Positions 44,082-54,060 of a stretch of 64,000 nucleotides of DNA are shown here, piece by piece. Every line of letters starts with the position of its first letter. Position 1 is the first letter of the stretch. The notes under the pieces are model-generated. The model was not told the origin of the DNA, did no database searches, and worked only from the letters and a program-made list of their open reading frames with translations. Source of the DNA: Ferroplasma sp. (GTDB taxonomy: Archaea; Thermoplasmatota; Thermoplasmata; Thermoplasmatales; Thermoplasmataceae). The stretch lies in contig NZ_CP133597.1 in assembly GCF_031200575.1 (NCBI RefSeq), positions 1,116,001-1,180,000 on the forward strand. The letters are read 5' to 3'. A program made the translations under genes and the position numbers.

Positions 44082-45005
44082 TTAGTGTGATATCAATCCA
44101 TAATTGTCAGTCTTGTTTTTTATTTTTTCTTTAATTTTTGGTGAATTCCTGTCGTTTAAAATTTCTTTACATAGGGCTTCTGCCTCATACTCATCCCCGG
44201 TTTGTTGAAGAAAATACGCCCTGTAAAGCGGTGAAACAAGGCGGTAAAACAATATTCTTTTCAATGCCCTGGTGGAGAAATTATTACTAAAATTTTGCAA
44301 TATATAGGGCAAATATCTGAGTGGAAAGCCATCAATAATTGCTGCAATATCCAGTGCCAGATCACCGTATGATGCATCTGACCAGTCTATAATTCCATTA
44401 ATCCTGCTGTGTTTTCTATTTAAGATAACATTTCCACGGGATAAATCACCGTGTATTAAAGATATATCACAATCATTGAGATCTGACATTGCTATATCCA
44501 GCAAGCTGAAAATTTCATTGAAATATTCTGTGCCTGTATTTTCTTCCAGTGATGCCTGAAATGAACTCATTAATGATTTTTCATATCTTATCCAGCTACT
44601 GGCGTTATGTAAAGGCAGTAAAGTACCTTTAAGGGAGTCGATTTTGAATGTTCCCATGTAATTCAGCACTGCTATAAAGTCATTAAGTACATTCACGCTG
44701 AGTGACCTTGCATTTTCCACTGTATCGCCTTTAATAATTTTATATCCAGCGAAAAATGGATATTCCATGTGGATAAATTTATATTCGGGCAAGTTAACAG
44801 GTGACTGTTTCAGTACAGATAATAGCTTTAATTCCATGGCCAGTTTTTTAATGGCACTCGCGGTCCGTGGGAATCTGAAAACTAACTCATCATTTACAAC
44901 GATTATTTGATTCATCCAGCCTGTATCAATCCTATTATATTTTTTTACAATAATATCTGGAAAGTTTTTTGAAATCTCAGAGAGAAAATTGAAGATGTCT
45001 TCCAC
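44082..45005 (-). CDS. Aminoglycoside phosphotransferase-like (APH) kinase
   Basis: The 307-residue protein shows the APH/choline kinase fold. IHGDLSRGNVILN (about 182-194) holds the catalytic aspartate and asparagine, and INGIIDWSDASYGDLALDI has the metal-binding aspartate. The N-lobe has IVVNDELVFRFPRTASAIKKLAMELKLL with the lysine and glutamate. Archaea lack ribosomal aminoglycoside pressure of the usual kind, so a metabolite kinase (for a sugar, amino alcohol or homoserine) is more likely than drug resistance. The gene stands alone. Confidence 0.85.
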   Translation of the reverse strand: MEDIFNFLSEISKNFPDIIVKKYNRIDTGWMNQIIVVNDELVFRFPRTASAIKKLAMELKLLSVLKQSPVNLPEYKFIHMEYPFFAGYKIIKGDTVENARSLSVNVLNDFIAVLNYMGTFKIDSLKGTLLPLHNASSWIRYEKSLMSSFQASLEENTGTEYFNEIFSLLDIAMSDLNDCDISLIHGDLSRGNVILNRKHSRINGIIDWSDASYGDLALDIAAIIDGFPLRYLPYILQNFSNNFSTRALKRILFYRLVSPLYRAYFLQQTGDEYEAEALCKEILNDRNSPKIKEKIKNKTDNYGLISH

Positions 45006-45123
45006 AAAATTCTGTAATATAACATTAAATAAATTTTTATGGAACTGGTATGCGAATTATCTTGCATGAAAATATTGGGCATACCGGGAAAACAAATATA
45101 TAAGTCCTGCAATTATCTTTATA

Positions 45124-46935
45124 ATGAATTATCTTTATTATAATGATACAAAATCATTTTTAGATGATTATGAGAATTTTGATTTCCAGGAACTGCTAAC
45201 GAAAAATTATCGTGAATTATATAGTGTAGAACCCGGGCTTTTCATTCGTAACTCATGGTCAGGTTCTATTGATTATCTACATAAAATCATAAATGAACTG
45301 GATAAAAAAGGAATAGTGCTGGAATATATAATCCCTGCCGGTGGTGAAAGAGCAGATGCCATACTTATCGGAAAATCTACAGACCCAAACCTGACTATAA
45401 TTGAAATGAAGGGATGGAGAAAAATGGAAACCACAACCAGTGACTATTTTGTCCATGCCGATGGAAGGATGGAGGTGAATCCAGTGTATCAGGTTATGAA
45501 TTACGAGGGAAAAATCAGATACGGCGTTGAAAATGCTGGTAATTTTTCTATTGATTCAATTGTAATCCTGTATAATATTAATAATCAGAATAGGTACTCT
45601 GAAAAGGTTTATTTTAGGAACAACGAAGGATGCCTAATTGATAAACTGCGAAAAAATCTTGATCCAGGATTTGATGAGAGATCAGCCTCCTTATTTTTGA
45701 ATGGCAAATATGTGCAAAATAAGAACCTTTTTGAAGCGGTTAAATCATATTTTATGGATATAAAAAATGGTGCAATGATGGCACTTGCCACAGAAGGATA
45801 CGGGCTATACAGCGAACAGCTGACCCCATATGAAGAAATTATTGAAAATTTAATAAGTGGTGTACCAGGCAATTATGTAATCCATGGTGGCCCTGGTTCA
45901 GGAAAAACACTCATGGCCATAAATCTGCTGTTAAGGTCCCTAACACTGGAGAAGCAGTCAGTTCTTGCATACAGAAACAACAGGATGGTTGAATCCTTGA
46001 GAAAAATGCTTGATGGCATTAGCCCGGGGCTGTCCACACTGATAAAATATTATTCAACCGGCAGACCTGGCAATCCTGGAGTTGCAGATAATGGCTTCAC
46101 GGCAAAATACAATATAGCCATATTTGACGAGGCCCAGAGGATGACCATTAATAACATAGAAAATGCCGGCAATGTTGCAGACATATCTGTATTCTTTTAT
46201 GATGATTCACAGATTCTCGGCAAAAGAGAACAGGGAACATGGGAGAACTTTAGAAAATACCTGAATAATCCTGTAGAAATAAACTTAAAAGGGCTATACA
46301 GAAACGGGAATGAATATGGAAATTTTGTAAATGAACTCCTGGCAGGGAAATCTCCACGGTTTCACATCTACTATGATTTCAAATATTTCTCCAATATTGA
46401 TGATATGCTTGGAAAATTAAGGAAAAGAACCATAGAGGGTAAAAAATCAGCACTGGTAGCCTCATTTACAGAGGCAAAAGGAGATATTCAAAATCCCGCA
46501 TCTTCTGAAAATCTCCGGATCGGATATCCCTTGCGTTCGGGCCTCGATATATACAAAAATACAGACACCAGAATCAGATGGCTTATGAACCCGAAAAAAG
46601 ATTACGCACCGTTCTGGGTTGGTGGCGACTCCAATAGGCTTGAGACCTGTGCATCTGTCTACGGCGCCCAGGGATTCGAGGCGGATTACACAGGCGTTAT
46701 ATGGGGTCGTGACCTTGTATGGCGTGGAAATAAATGGGATCTTGGCGATAACTGTGAGGATTTTGAGATAAAGAAATCGTTTTATAAGGGAAAGGATGGA
46801 GATGTAAATTCATATAATACAGCAATGCAGCTCCTGATTAACAGATACAGGATACTTCTCACCAGGGGCATCCATGGAACATATATATTTTCTGAGGATA
46901 AAGAAACAGGAAGATATATTAAAGGCCTTCTTTAA
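45124..46935 (+). CDS. DUF2075-type helicase with N-terminal nuclease-like domain
   Basis: The 603-residue protein has an N-terminal domain with GGERADAILIG followed by LTIIEMKGW (about 80-100), a D...E-x-K pattern of PD-(D/E)xK nucleases. A superfamily 1-like helicase core follows: IHGGPGSGKTLMAINL (about 255), IAIFDEAQRM (about 338), VFFYDDSQILGK, GAQGFEADYTGVIWG and LINRYRILLTRG. This matches the DUF2075 family. The role is unknown; nuclease-helicase fusions of this kind often guard against foreign DNA. It has its own TATA promoter and no operon partner. Confidence 0.82.
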   Translation: MNYLYYNDTKSFLDDYENFDFQELLTKNYRELYSVEPGLFIRNSWSGSIDYLHKIINELDKKGIVLEYIIPAGGERADAILIGKSTDPNLTIIEMKGWRKMETTTSDYFVHADGRMEVNPVYQVMNYEGKIRYGVENAGNFSIDSIVILYNINNQNRYSEKVYFRNNEGCLIDKLRKNLDPGFDERSASLFLNGKYVQNKNLFEAVKSYFMDIKNGAMMALATEGYGLYSEQLTPYEEIIENLISGVPGNYVIHGGPGSGKTLMAINLLLRSLTLEKQSVLAYRNNRMVESLRKMLDGISPGLSTLIKYYSTGRPGNPGVADNGFTAKYNIAIFDEAQRMTINNIENAGNVADISVFFYDDSQILGKREQGTWENFRKYLNNPVEINLKGLYRNGNEYGNFVNELLAGKSPRFHIYYDFKYFSNIDDMLGKLRKRTIEGKKSALVASFTEAKGDIQNPASSENLRIGYPLRSGLDIYKNTDTRIRWLMNPKKDYAPFWVGGDSNRLETCASVYGAQGFEADYTGVIWGRDLVWRGNKWDLGDNCEDFEIKKSFYKGKDGDVNSYNTAMQLLINRYRILLTRGIHGTYIFSEDKETGRYIKGLL

Positions 46936-46982
46936 TTAAGTTTGTAATATTTTAGATGAAGAATAATTTTATATAACCTAAC

Positions 46983-48140
46983 TTAATTTTTTTCATTAGA
47001 GAATTCATTATATATATTATTCATGTTATCATAAAACCTCTTAGCTATTATGCTCCAGTCATAATTCCTCTTCACGTATTGATATTCATCCTGTTTATTA
47101 TGTTCTATTATTTTTCTATCTTTGATTATATAATTTATTCGATTGTAGAAAGCATCTATATTCATTGGAAGGTATTCTAAATATTTGCTAAGGTCATCGA
47201 AGATACCTTTAAAGAAATCACCAGCAAGAACATACATACCTGAAGATAGAGCTTGCAATGTTACCAATGAATAGGTATCGTTATGGCTGGGATAGACAAA
47301 AACATCACATTCTCTGTATAATTTAGCGAGTTCTTCATTATCCAATCTTCCGTGGTATTTTACATATTTCATTTTTGACAGCTCTTCTTCTAATGGCCCT
47401 CTACCTGCTATATGGAATTCAATCTCATCACTTTCACCGAATTTTTCCATAAGTGGAATAAGCAAATCTAATCCTTTAGAATACTCCAGGGCTGCCACAA
47501 AGAGAATTTTAAGTTTCTTTCCGGGTATGTGTGAGTCCGGGTAAAATAATTCCGTATTCACCCCAGGAGGAAGTGGAAAATTATATTTTAAATGCCATTT
47601 ATCGTTTAATTTACTGAAAACTTCAGAATCTTTTGGGAAATAATTAAAACCATTTATATTTTTAAAATATGTTCTGTAAAGATAATTCGCATATATTTTA
47701 TGCGGTAAATCTTCCCTGTTAACAAAATCACCAATTGTAAATGCATGCCCTGACCCTATTACTGGTATATTCATGCCTTTAAAGAATATGGAATACTCAT
47801 TTTGGAATAAATATACTATGTCTGTTTTTTTGATTTCTGATAACAGCCCCCTGGATTCTGCATATTTCAAATCTCTATAAGGTGGACGCAGGATAGAATT
47901 AACATACACTCTCTGTATAATAGAATCCATTCTGTAAACGTGTTTATGTATTTTTATAATATGACATCCAGCTGTTAATTTTTTTACTTCCTCTTCAGGA
48001 ATTCTCTCCTGCTTAAGGTTATCCGGTTCTATTATTGTTATGTCAACATCTTGAGGTACATACTTTAAGAGATTGAAAAGTACATTTTCAGTTCCTCTTC
48101 CTGTCCTGAGATCGACTCGCATAAAAAAAGTTAATCGCAC
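46983..48140 (-). CDS. Glycosyltransferase, GT4-type
   Basis: The 385-residue GT-B protein has ILFVAALEYSKGLDLLIPLM at the start of the C-terminal domain, IEFHIAGRGPLEEEL and YHGRLDNEELAKLYRECDVFVYPSHNDTYSLVTLQALSSG, where the usual E-x7-E motif has become D-T-Y-S. It would transfer a sugar from a nucleotide or lipid donor onto a glycan. It is separate from the main glycan locus at 55.5 kb. The donor and acceptor are unknown. Confidence 0.82.
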   Translation of the reverse strand: MRLTFFMRVDLRTGRGTENVLFNLLKYVPQDVDITIIEPDNLKQERIPEEEVKKLTAGCHIIKIHKHVYRMDSIIQRVYVNSILRPPYRDLKYAESRGLLSEIKKTDIVYLFQNEYSIFFKGMNIPVIGSGHAFTIGDFVNREDLPHKIYANYLYRTYFKNINGFNYFPKDSEVFSKLNDKWHLKYNFPLPPGVNTELFYPDSHIPGKKLKILFVAALEYSKGLDLLIPLMEKFGESDEIEFHIAGRGPLEEELSKMKYVKYHGRLDNEELAKLYRECDVFVYPSHNDTYSLVTLQALSSGMYVLAGDFFKGIFDDLSKYLEYLPMNIDAFYNRINYIIKDRKIIEHNKQDEYQYVKRNYDWSIIAKRFYDNMNNIYNEFSNEKN

Positions 48141-48261
48141 TGATCTTTATAATTGCGGTGTTTAAAAAATTTACGATTGTTAAAATATATAGAAATTTTA
48201 AGCTGTTATTCTGTATGAGGTTTCAATAATCTTTTATAAATCCATTGAATTGTAGTTTTAT

Positions 48262-50019
48262 ATGAAAAACATCAATTTTGAAATAATGGACAGAAAAACC
48301 AGGAATTATGCAGTTGAACAGACCGGCATATCCAAAAATTATTTCAATTCCCTATATAAGAATGCAGAACCATTGTTAAGGCCATACATATTTACCGGGA
48401 GAATCAAGGATTTAGAAATGAATAAGGATAAAATTTGCTTTATATCAGTCGACAATGGAAAAAATAATCTGGTGGTCAATAATGATACTGTTTATTCTAC
48501 TGATGGCATAATAGCCTGGATTAAAGCCGAAGATAATGGAGATAGGATTGCATTATATGAAACAAATGGAAAGGATACGGGAACGCTAAAAATATTTAAA
48601 GAAAAAGGATTAATACATGAAGAACATGGTCTTATACATGATATAATTTTTTACCATGATAGTTTTTATACTGTAAAGGAAACCAGGATTGAAAATGCTG
48701 GAAGCATTCACAACTCATCAAATACCGTTTACATAAACAATAAAAAAGTATTTTGGGATAAAGTTCCGGCGGGCATGGGCATCAAGCTTGATAACTATGG
48801 GGACAGGGTGGTGTTAACAGCAGAGGACAACACAAAAACTATTGTGTACACCGGGGAATTAGATGACCCATCAACATGGAAAAAATTGTCTGAATACGAT
48901 AAACAGGTAAAAATACTGGGTTATAAAGACAACAAACTTTGTGTGCTTGCATTTGATGGAAATGGAATAATAAGATATGGCGATGAAAAATTTTACATAA
49001 ATGAACCGGTACAGGATGCCGCAATAGTAAAGGATGGATTTTTGGCAGTTTGCATGAGAGATGCAAAGTCAATCCCCATGTTTTATAACAGCAGTGGAAA
49101 AAAGATAAAGGAGTTTCCTTTAGATTCACCAACAGGGCTAATTTCCATGGATTCAGATGGAAATAGAGCTCTGCTTATTATGGGCAGCTTCGGCATCCCA
49201 TACCAGATGTACAGCTACGAGGAGGGGAAACTTGAAAAAATCAAATCAAATCCTGTATCAGAATTTAATATCGAAGAGGATTTTGTTTCCATGGAAGGTT
49301 ATAAAGTCCATTATTTCTTTCTAAAATCCAGCAAGGAAACATTGAACACGCTGGTATATGGCTATGGTGGTTTCAATATATCACTTGTTCCATCATATAA
49401 CAGCTTATTTGCCTATCTTTTAGACCATGGATTCAATGTTGTTGTCTGCAATCTACCAGGCGGTGGAGAGTATGGAGAAGAATGGCACAGGCTTGGGATG
49501 GGAAAAAACAAAATTAATGTCTTTTCCTCTTTCCAGGAGATAATTAGAAAATTCCATGATGCCGGGCACAGAATTATATGCTATGGGGTGAGCAATGGCG
49601 GCCTTCTATCCTCATATACACTTACCAGTGTGCCGGAACTGCTTGAGGGCGCAATTATTGGAAATCCTGTGATTGACCTGATGAAATTTCACAAACTCCT
49701 GGCAGGGCAGTACTGGACCAGTGAATATGGCAATCCTGATAATACGGAGGATGCAGCTTTTCTTGAAAAGTATTCACCCATGGATCAGGTAAAAAATATT
49801 AAATACCCGCCTGCACTGATATACTCGAGGCTTGAGGACGATAGGGTCCACCCATACCATGCGCTGGCATTTTACGAAAAATTAAAGGAAACCGGAAGTG
49901 ATGCATATCTTATGATGGGAAATGGTGGCCATTTAGGAGCAGGCATGGAGGATATGACATCTGAAACGGCTTATATAGCCTCATTTATTCACCATGTCTT
50001 TTCGAACTCCAGCAGGTAA
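48262..50019 (+). CDS. Prolyl oligopeptidase-family serine peptidase (S9)
   Basis: The 585-residue protein has a beta-propeller-like N-domain (1-340) and an alpha/beta hydrolase C-domain. The catalytic triad is visible: S in CYGVSNGGLLSS, D in SRLEDDRVHP and H in GNGGHLGAG. GYGGFNISLVPSYN forms the oxyanion-side loop. It cuts short peptides after proline or other residues in the cytoplasm; there is no signal peptide. It heads a plus-strand run that includes AIM24 and the secreted acylase. Confidence 0.88.
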   Translation: MKNINFEIMDRKTRNYAVEQTGISKNYFNSLYKNAEPLLRPYIFTGRIKDLEMNKDKICFISVDNGKNNLVVNNDTVYSTDGIIAWIKAEDNGDRIALYETNGKDTGTLKIFKEKGLIHEEHGLIHDIIFYHDSFYTVKETRIENAGSIHNSSNTVYINNKKVFWDKVPAGMGIKLDNYGDRVVLTAEDNTKTIVYTGELDDPSTWKKLSEYDKQVKILGYKDNKLCVLAFDGNGIIRYGDEKFYINEPVQDAAIVKDGFLAVCMRDAKSIPMFYNSSGKKIKEFPLDSPTGLISMDSDGNRALLIMGSFGIPYQMYSYEEGKLEKIKSNPVSEFNIEEDFVSMEGYKVHYFFLKSSKETLNTLVYGYGGFNISLVPSYNSLFAYLLDHGFNVVVCNLPGGGEYGEEWHRLGMGKNKINVFSSFQEIIRKFHDAGHRIICYGVSNGGLLSSYTLTSVPELLEGAIIGNPVIDLMKFHKLLAGQYWTSEYGNPDNTEDAAFLEKYSPMDQVKNIKYPPALIYSRLEDDRVHPYHALAFYEKLKETGSDAYLMMGNGGHLGAGMEDMTSETAYIASFIHHVFSNSSR

Positions 50020-50069
50020 TAATAAAAAATTATAAGAAAAATTTAAGTGTATATCCTCTTTACCAGTTT

Positions 50070-50729
50070 ATGGTGAAATATGAAGTTAGAGGTGGGGATG
50101 TTCAGTACCTGCAAGCCACGCTTGAACCAAACGAGTCTGCCCTTGTTGAACCGGGACACCTGATTTATAAAACTCCGGATGTACGGCTTGATACCAGGGC
50201 AGGCGGGTTAAGAGGAGCTTTATCACATATGCTGGCAGGATCCGCTGTATTCCTGCTGAAGCTCGATGGTCCGGGAAATTTTGGATCAGCGGGTTTTCTT
50301 CCTGGAAAGGTTTTCGAGGTTAAGCTCAACAACAGTTCCATATTCGCAGAGTTCAATGCCTTTCTCTGCATGGACTCAACCATAGAGTATTCATCCAAAT
50401 TTGCAGGATTCTGGCAGGGTGTATTCGGTGGTGAGGGCATATTCCTTGAGCAGTTTACCGGTACGGGTTCTGTGATGCTTCACGGACATGGGCAGGTTAT
50501 AGAATATGAATTGAAGGAAGGCGAGGGTATACAGGCTGAATTAAGCCATGTACTTGCATTTGAGACCTCCATATCATACAACGTTTCCAGGATTGGTGGA
50601 ATCAAAACTATGATATTGGGAGGAATGGAGGGAGAAGGATTCTTCTTTGCTGATATGAGAGGCCCCGGAAAGGTCTGGCTGCATTCCATATCGCTACTGG
50701 AATTATCAGCTAAACTTATAAGGAGATAA
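50070..50729 (+). CDS. AIM24/TIGR00266-family protein
   Basis: The 219-residue protein is made of glycine-rich beta strands: VRGGDVQYLQATLEPNESA, DTRAGGLRGALSHMLAGSAVF, then FGGEGIFLEQFTGTGSV. This fits the AIM24 family (tryptophan RNA-binding attenuator-like beta fold). Its cellular role is not known in archaea. It follows the peptidase by 50 bases. Confidence 0.8.
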   Translation: MVKYEVRGGDVQYLQATLEPNESALVEPGHLIYKTPDVRLDTRAGGLRGALSHMLAGSAVFLLKLDGPGNFGSAGFLPGKVFEVKLNNSSIFAEFNAFLCMDSTIEYSSKFAGFWQGVFGGEGIFLEQFTGTGSVMLHGHGQVIEYELKEGEGIQAELSHVLAFETSISYNVSRIGGIKTMILGGMEGEGFFFADMRGPGKVWLHSISLLELSAKLIRR

Positions 50730-50803
50730 TTTTCTCTAATTCGTGGATCAATTAAATTTAGTTCTTAAAAAAATCTTTAAATAAAAATATAAGTTTCATT
50801 TAT

Positions 50804-53305
50804 ATGAAAATCTTTTCATCAAGGAAACGGTTTATTGCTGGAATAATTGTCCTTATAATGATATTCTCAGTTATATCTATTTCAATCGGCCCCCTGCCGC
50901 CAGTGGATAATCTTCTGAATCCGAATTCAGGTATTTATTCAGTTCCACCCCAGTACAGAACCGGAGCAAGATATATAAATATCACGCAGGATGGCAGAAC
51001 ATCTGAGGTCATAACATTCCAAGAATCTGATGGTTTTATCGGAATCTACAGCCCGCATAACTGGTCCCTTTATTATGAACAGGGATATCTGGAAGCTAAG
51101 TACAGGCTTGCACAGATGGTCTTTATCAAGAAGGAGGCACAGGGGAACCTTTCATCACTGGTCGGTAAAAGTGAACTGCAATCTGATATATTCTCCAGGG
51201 AAATTATGGACTGCCAGATAGCCAGTGAGGAGGTACATAATCTATCCAGATCTTCATTCACTTACATGGCAACCAGCAATTTTGTAGATGGTATAAATGC
51301 CTACATTAATAATCTATCATACAAAAATACCCCGCTGCTTTTCAAGCTGCTCAACTATAAACCAGGCGACTTTAACATAACAAATATATTCGCCATACAG
51401 CAGACCTTCCTCTGGGAAAACAGTGCTGGAGGTTTCGACCCACTATACTTCCAGTATGCACTGCAGCAGATGCCAGAAAATGTTATAAAGGCAATTTATC
51501 CTGCATACCCAGCTGGAATCCAGAATCCTATTGTTCCATATCAGTGCAATCCCTCTGTATATAATGAAACAGGAGATATAAAAAATCTAACACTTTACAC
51601 ACCATCTGTAAATATACCGCTGAATCTTACGCAGGTATCAGATTCATCACCTGTCTCCCTGGCATTTCCATCATCGGACAGTTTCAGCAATGACTGGGCT
51701 GTTAATGGCATTAAGACCGACAATGTTTCTGCCCTTCTGGCAAATGACCCGCATCTAACAACCAGTGTACCTTCCATATGGATAGGCTTCCAGCTTGTAT
51801 CCCCCGGTCAGAATGTCATAGGAGTGGTATTTCCGGGATTCCCAGGAATTATACTCGGCCATAATAATCAATTGGCCTGGGGAGCAACAAATGGACAGAT
51901 ACAGGAAACTTATTTTTATGCTGAAGAAACCTCACCATCCCATCCAGGAAGCTATTATTCAAACGGTAAATGGGTAAAATTTAAGACAATCAACGAAACA
52001 ATACCGGTGAAAGGGTCAAGTCCATACCATTTAAAGCTGAACATAGCCGATAATGGTGTTGTAATTGAAAACGATTCAGGCGTAAGGATTGCCATGGACT
52101 GGACCGGTTTAAATTCGAGCTATGAATTAACATTCTTCCTTCACATAGACAGGTCACATACTGTTAACCAGTTCAGGCAGAACCTTACAAAATATTTCAG
52201 GGTTGCAATACAGAACTGGGCGGTTGCCGATTCAAAGGGCAATATAGGAATATTTCCGTACGGAGAATACCCGGTAATCAGCAATGGAGATCCCAGAGGT
52301 GTACTGAACGGGACAGGGGAATCCAACTGGATTGGTTTTGTACCACTAAAGGATGAGCCATACCTCTATGACCCTGCCAGGGGATTCGTATTCTCTGATA
52401 ATCAGATCACAGTATCACTAAACTATCCCTACTATATCGGATGGGATTATGAATCTGGATACCGTGCTGATGAGGCACACCTGCTTCTCAATACAACTTC
52501 CAGCATTAACACTGCAAAAATGGAGAATATCCAGCTGACCATCCATGACTATACAACCAACATATTCCTGAAACCACTGTTAAGTTCCATAGAAGCGGAT
52601 TACGGTGGTTCTGCACTGTACAGGGAACTGCAGCAATGGAATGGGAACATGACAGTGAATTCTACAGCTGCAACTGTATTCTATTTCTGGGAGCAGAACC
52701 TGGTAAATGATACCTTCCTGCCATACATGCACGCCTATGGCATTACATCAAGGGATAGTTTATTCAATGTCTCATTCTTTATAGGGCCAGATTCAATGTA
52801 TCATGGGCCACTAATAGAGGACCTTGTGAACTGGACAGTAAATGAGCCTAACACATCTTACTTTGAGAATCCCGTAAACGGCCAGTCAAGGGACTTTACA
52901 TCCATATCCCTAGGGGCATACAATCAGACACTGGCACAGCTTACACATAGGTATGGAAGCAATACCAATAACTGGCACTGGGGGAATATCCATAAAAGGC
53001 ATCTATCCAGCTTCTTTGGGGTGAACCCCCTGAATACAAAAACAGTGCCGGCTGCAGGTGATGGCAACACAATAAACGCAGCCTATGGCATAGTCTCGGA
53101 CTTTGGCCCATCATGGAGGCTTGTTGTTAATTTATCACACCCGGAATCTTCCATGGGAATATACCCGGGAGGAATATCAGAAAATCCGCTGAGCAATTAT
53201 TACTCAAATAACTTTATACCTTGGAACAACGGCGTATACTACAGGCTGATTCCTGAAAACATGCCTAAAGAATTCTACTACGGGTACGGTGGTTCAAATG
53301 AATAA
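50804..53305 (+). CDS. Exported penicillin acylase-family Ntn-hydrolase
   Basis: The 833-residue protein starts with a signal or anchor helix (IAGIIVLIMIFSVISISIG). The acylase alpha part includes YEQGYLEAKYRLAQMVFIKK (about 93-112). The beta part begins at the presumed nucleophile serine in SFSNDWAVNG (about 299), followed by LANDPHLTTSVPSIWIG and GVVFPGFPGIILGHNNQLAW. NNWHWGNIHKRHL is the C-terminal region. It should self-cleave to expose the serine and hydrolyse amides such as N-acyl amino acids or lactones outside the cell. Nearly twenty N-x-S/T sequons are present. A small membrane protein overlaps its end. Confidence 0.85.
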   Translation: MKIFSSRKRFIAGIIVLIMIFSVISISIGPLPPVDNLLNPNSGIYSVPPQYRTGARYINITQDGRTSEVITFQESDGFIGIYSPHNWSLYYEQGYLEAKYRLAQMVFIKKEAQGNLSSLVGKSELQSDIFSREIMDCQIASEEVHNLSRSSFTYMATSNFVDGINAYINNLSYKNTPLLFKLLNYKPGDFNITNIFAIQQTFLWENSAGGFDPLYFQYALQQMPENVIKAIYPAYPAGIQNPIVPYQCNPSVYNETGDIKNLTLYTPSVNIPLNLTQVSDSSPVSLAFPSSDSFSNDWAVNGIKTDNVSALLANDPHLTTSVPSIWIGFQLVSPGQNVIGVVFPGFPGIILGHNNQLAWGATNGQIQETYFYAEETSPSHPGSYYSNGKWVKFKTINETIPVKGSSPYHLKLNIADNGVVIENDSGVRIAMDWTGLNSSYELTFFLHIDRSHTVNQFRQNLTKYFRVAIQNWAVADSKGNIGIFPYGEYPVISNGDPRGVLNGTGESNWIGFVPLKDEPYLYDPARGFVFSDNQITVSLNYPYYIGWDYESGYRADEAHLLLNTTSSINTAKMENIQLTIHDYTTNIFLKPLLSSIEADYGGSALYRELQQWNGNMTVNSTAATVFYFWEQNLVNDTFLPYMHAYGITSRDSLFNVSFFIGPDSMYHGPLIEDLVNWTVNEPNTSYFENPVNGQSRDFTSISLGAYNQTLAQLTHRYGSNTNNWHWGNIHKRHLSSFFGVNPLNTKTVPAAGDGNTINAAYGIVSDFGPSWRLVVNLSHPESSMGIYPGGISENPLSNYYSNNFIPWNNGVYYRLIPENMPKEFYYGYGGSNE

Positions 53306-53672
53306 TGGCTATAAAATAATGTCAGGGCTGATAATAATTATAATTACTGGATTTCTCTTCAGCTATTACGGATACTGGTATCTACAGGTCATACCCGCTA
53401 TTGCAATCGGATATTTCCTGTTAAGGAAACTATGGTACATACTTGCTGCAGGCGTACTCTCAATTGCCGGGCTTTTCATATCCTTTATACCATCATATGG
53501 CATAAAAATGAAGGGTGCTCTTTTGTCTGCAGAGATATCCGGGATACCCTACTATCTTCTCACAGTACTGACACTGGTAATTATGTTTGTTATCACAGTG
53601 GGAGGCCTTATTCTAGGCTCTTCATTTGTCCTTCCACAGAAGGCATATAGGGAGGAAAACAGATCAAAATAG
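53298..53672 (+). CDS. Small membrane protein coupled to the acylase
   Basis: About 124 residues with four hydrophobic segments (LIIIIITGFLFSYYG, AIAIGYFLLRKLWYIL, LSIAGLFISFI and LVIMFVITVGGLILG). The ATG at 53298 overlaps the acylase end by 8 bases; a GTG at 53289 would add three residues. The function is not recognised. The overlap suggests a helper of the acylase at the membrane. Confidence 0.72.
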   Translation: MNNGYKIMSGLIIIIITGFLFSYYGYWYLQVIPAIAIGYFLLRKLWYILAAGVLSIAGLFISFIPSYGIKMKGALLSAEISGIPYYLLTVLTLVIMFVITVGGLILGSSFVLPQKAYREENRSK

Positions 53673-53777
53673 GTAGTTTTAATAACAGTTTGAGCCAGGA
53701 TAGTGAGATATGAGTAGAAATATTTAAATAAATAAAATAAAAAATTTTGTAATTTTCTCTATTATATGCCAGAAAAA

Positions 53778-53793
53778 GTAAACTTTTATTTAC
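53778..53793. promoter_or_regulatory. Candidate operator upstream of merP
   Basis: GTAAACTTTTATTTAC has 5-base arms (GTAAA and TTTAC) and lies 37 bases ahead of the merP start. It could bind a metal-sensing repressor, although no such gene is in the window. Confidence 0.35.
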
Positions 53794-53829
53794 CTGTTAT
53801 CTTTAATATTATCATGCTATGTTATAACT

Positions 53830-54060
53830 ATGACAAAAACAATAGAATTGAAGGTGTTTGGAATGACCTGTGATGACTGTGTAAGGCATGTAACAAATGG
53901 ATTGAAGGATGCCAGCGGAGTTCAGGACGTTTCCGTTTCTCTGAAAGATGGCATGGCTATAGTAAGGACGAATGATGAGACCAACCCCGAGGAACTCCCC
54001 AAACTTGATGTTTTCAAGGGGCAGTATAGAGCGCAGCTAAGGAGTGTTAAGGATGACTGA
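53830..54060 (+). CDS. merP: Heavy-metal-associated (MerP-like) protein
   Basis: The 76-residue protein is one HMA domain. FGMTCDDCVRHV (11-22) holds the two metal-binding cysteines, and ASGVQDVSVSLKDGMAIV is the second strand pair. There is no signal peptide, so it acts in the cytoplasm, unlike the periplasmic MerP of Gram-negative bacteria. It overlaps the mercuric reductase gene by 8 bases and most likely delivers Hg(II) to it. Confidence 0.85.
   Translation: MTKTIELKVFGMTCDDCVRHVTNGLKDASGVQDVSVSLKDGMAIVRTNDETNPEELPKLDVFKGQYRAQLRSVKDD

Noticed and set aside
44082-45005. Aminoglycoside resistance gene
   Set aside because: Only the general kinase fold is supported; nothing in the sequence or context shows an antibiotic substrate.
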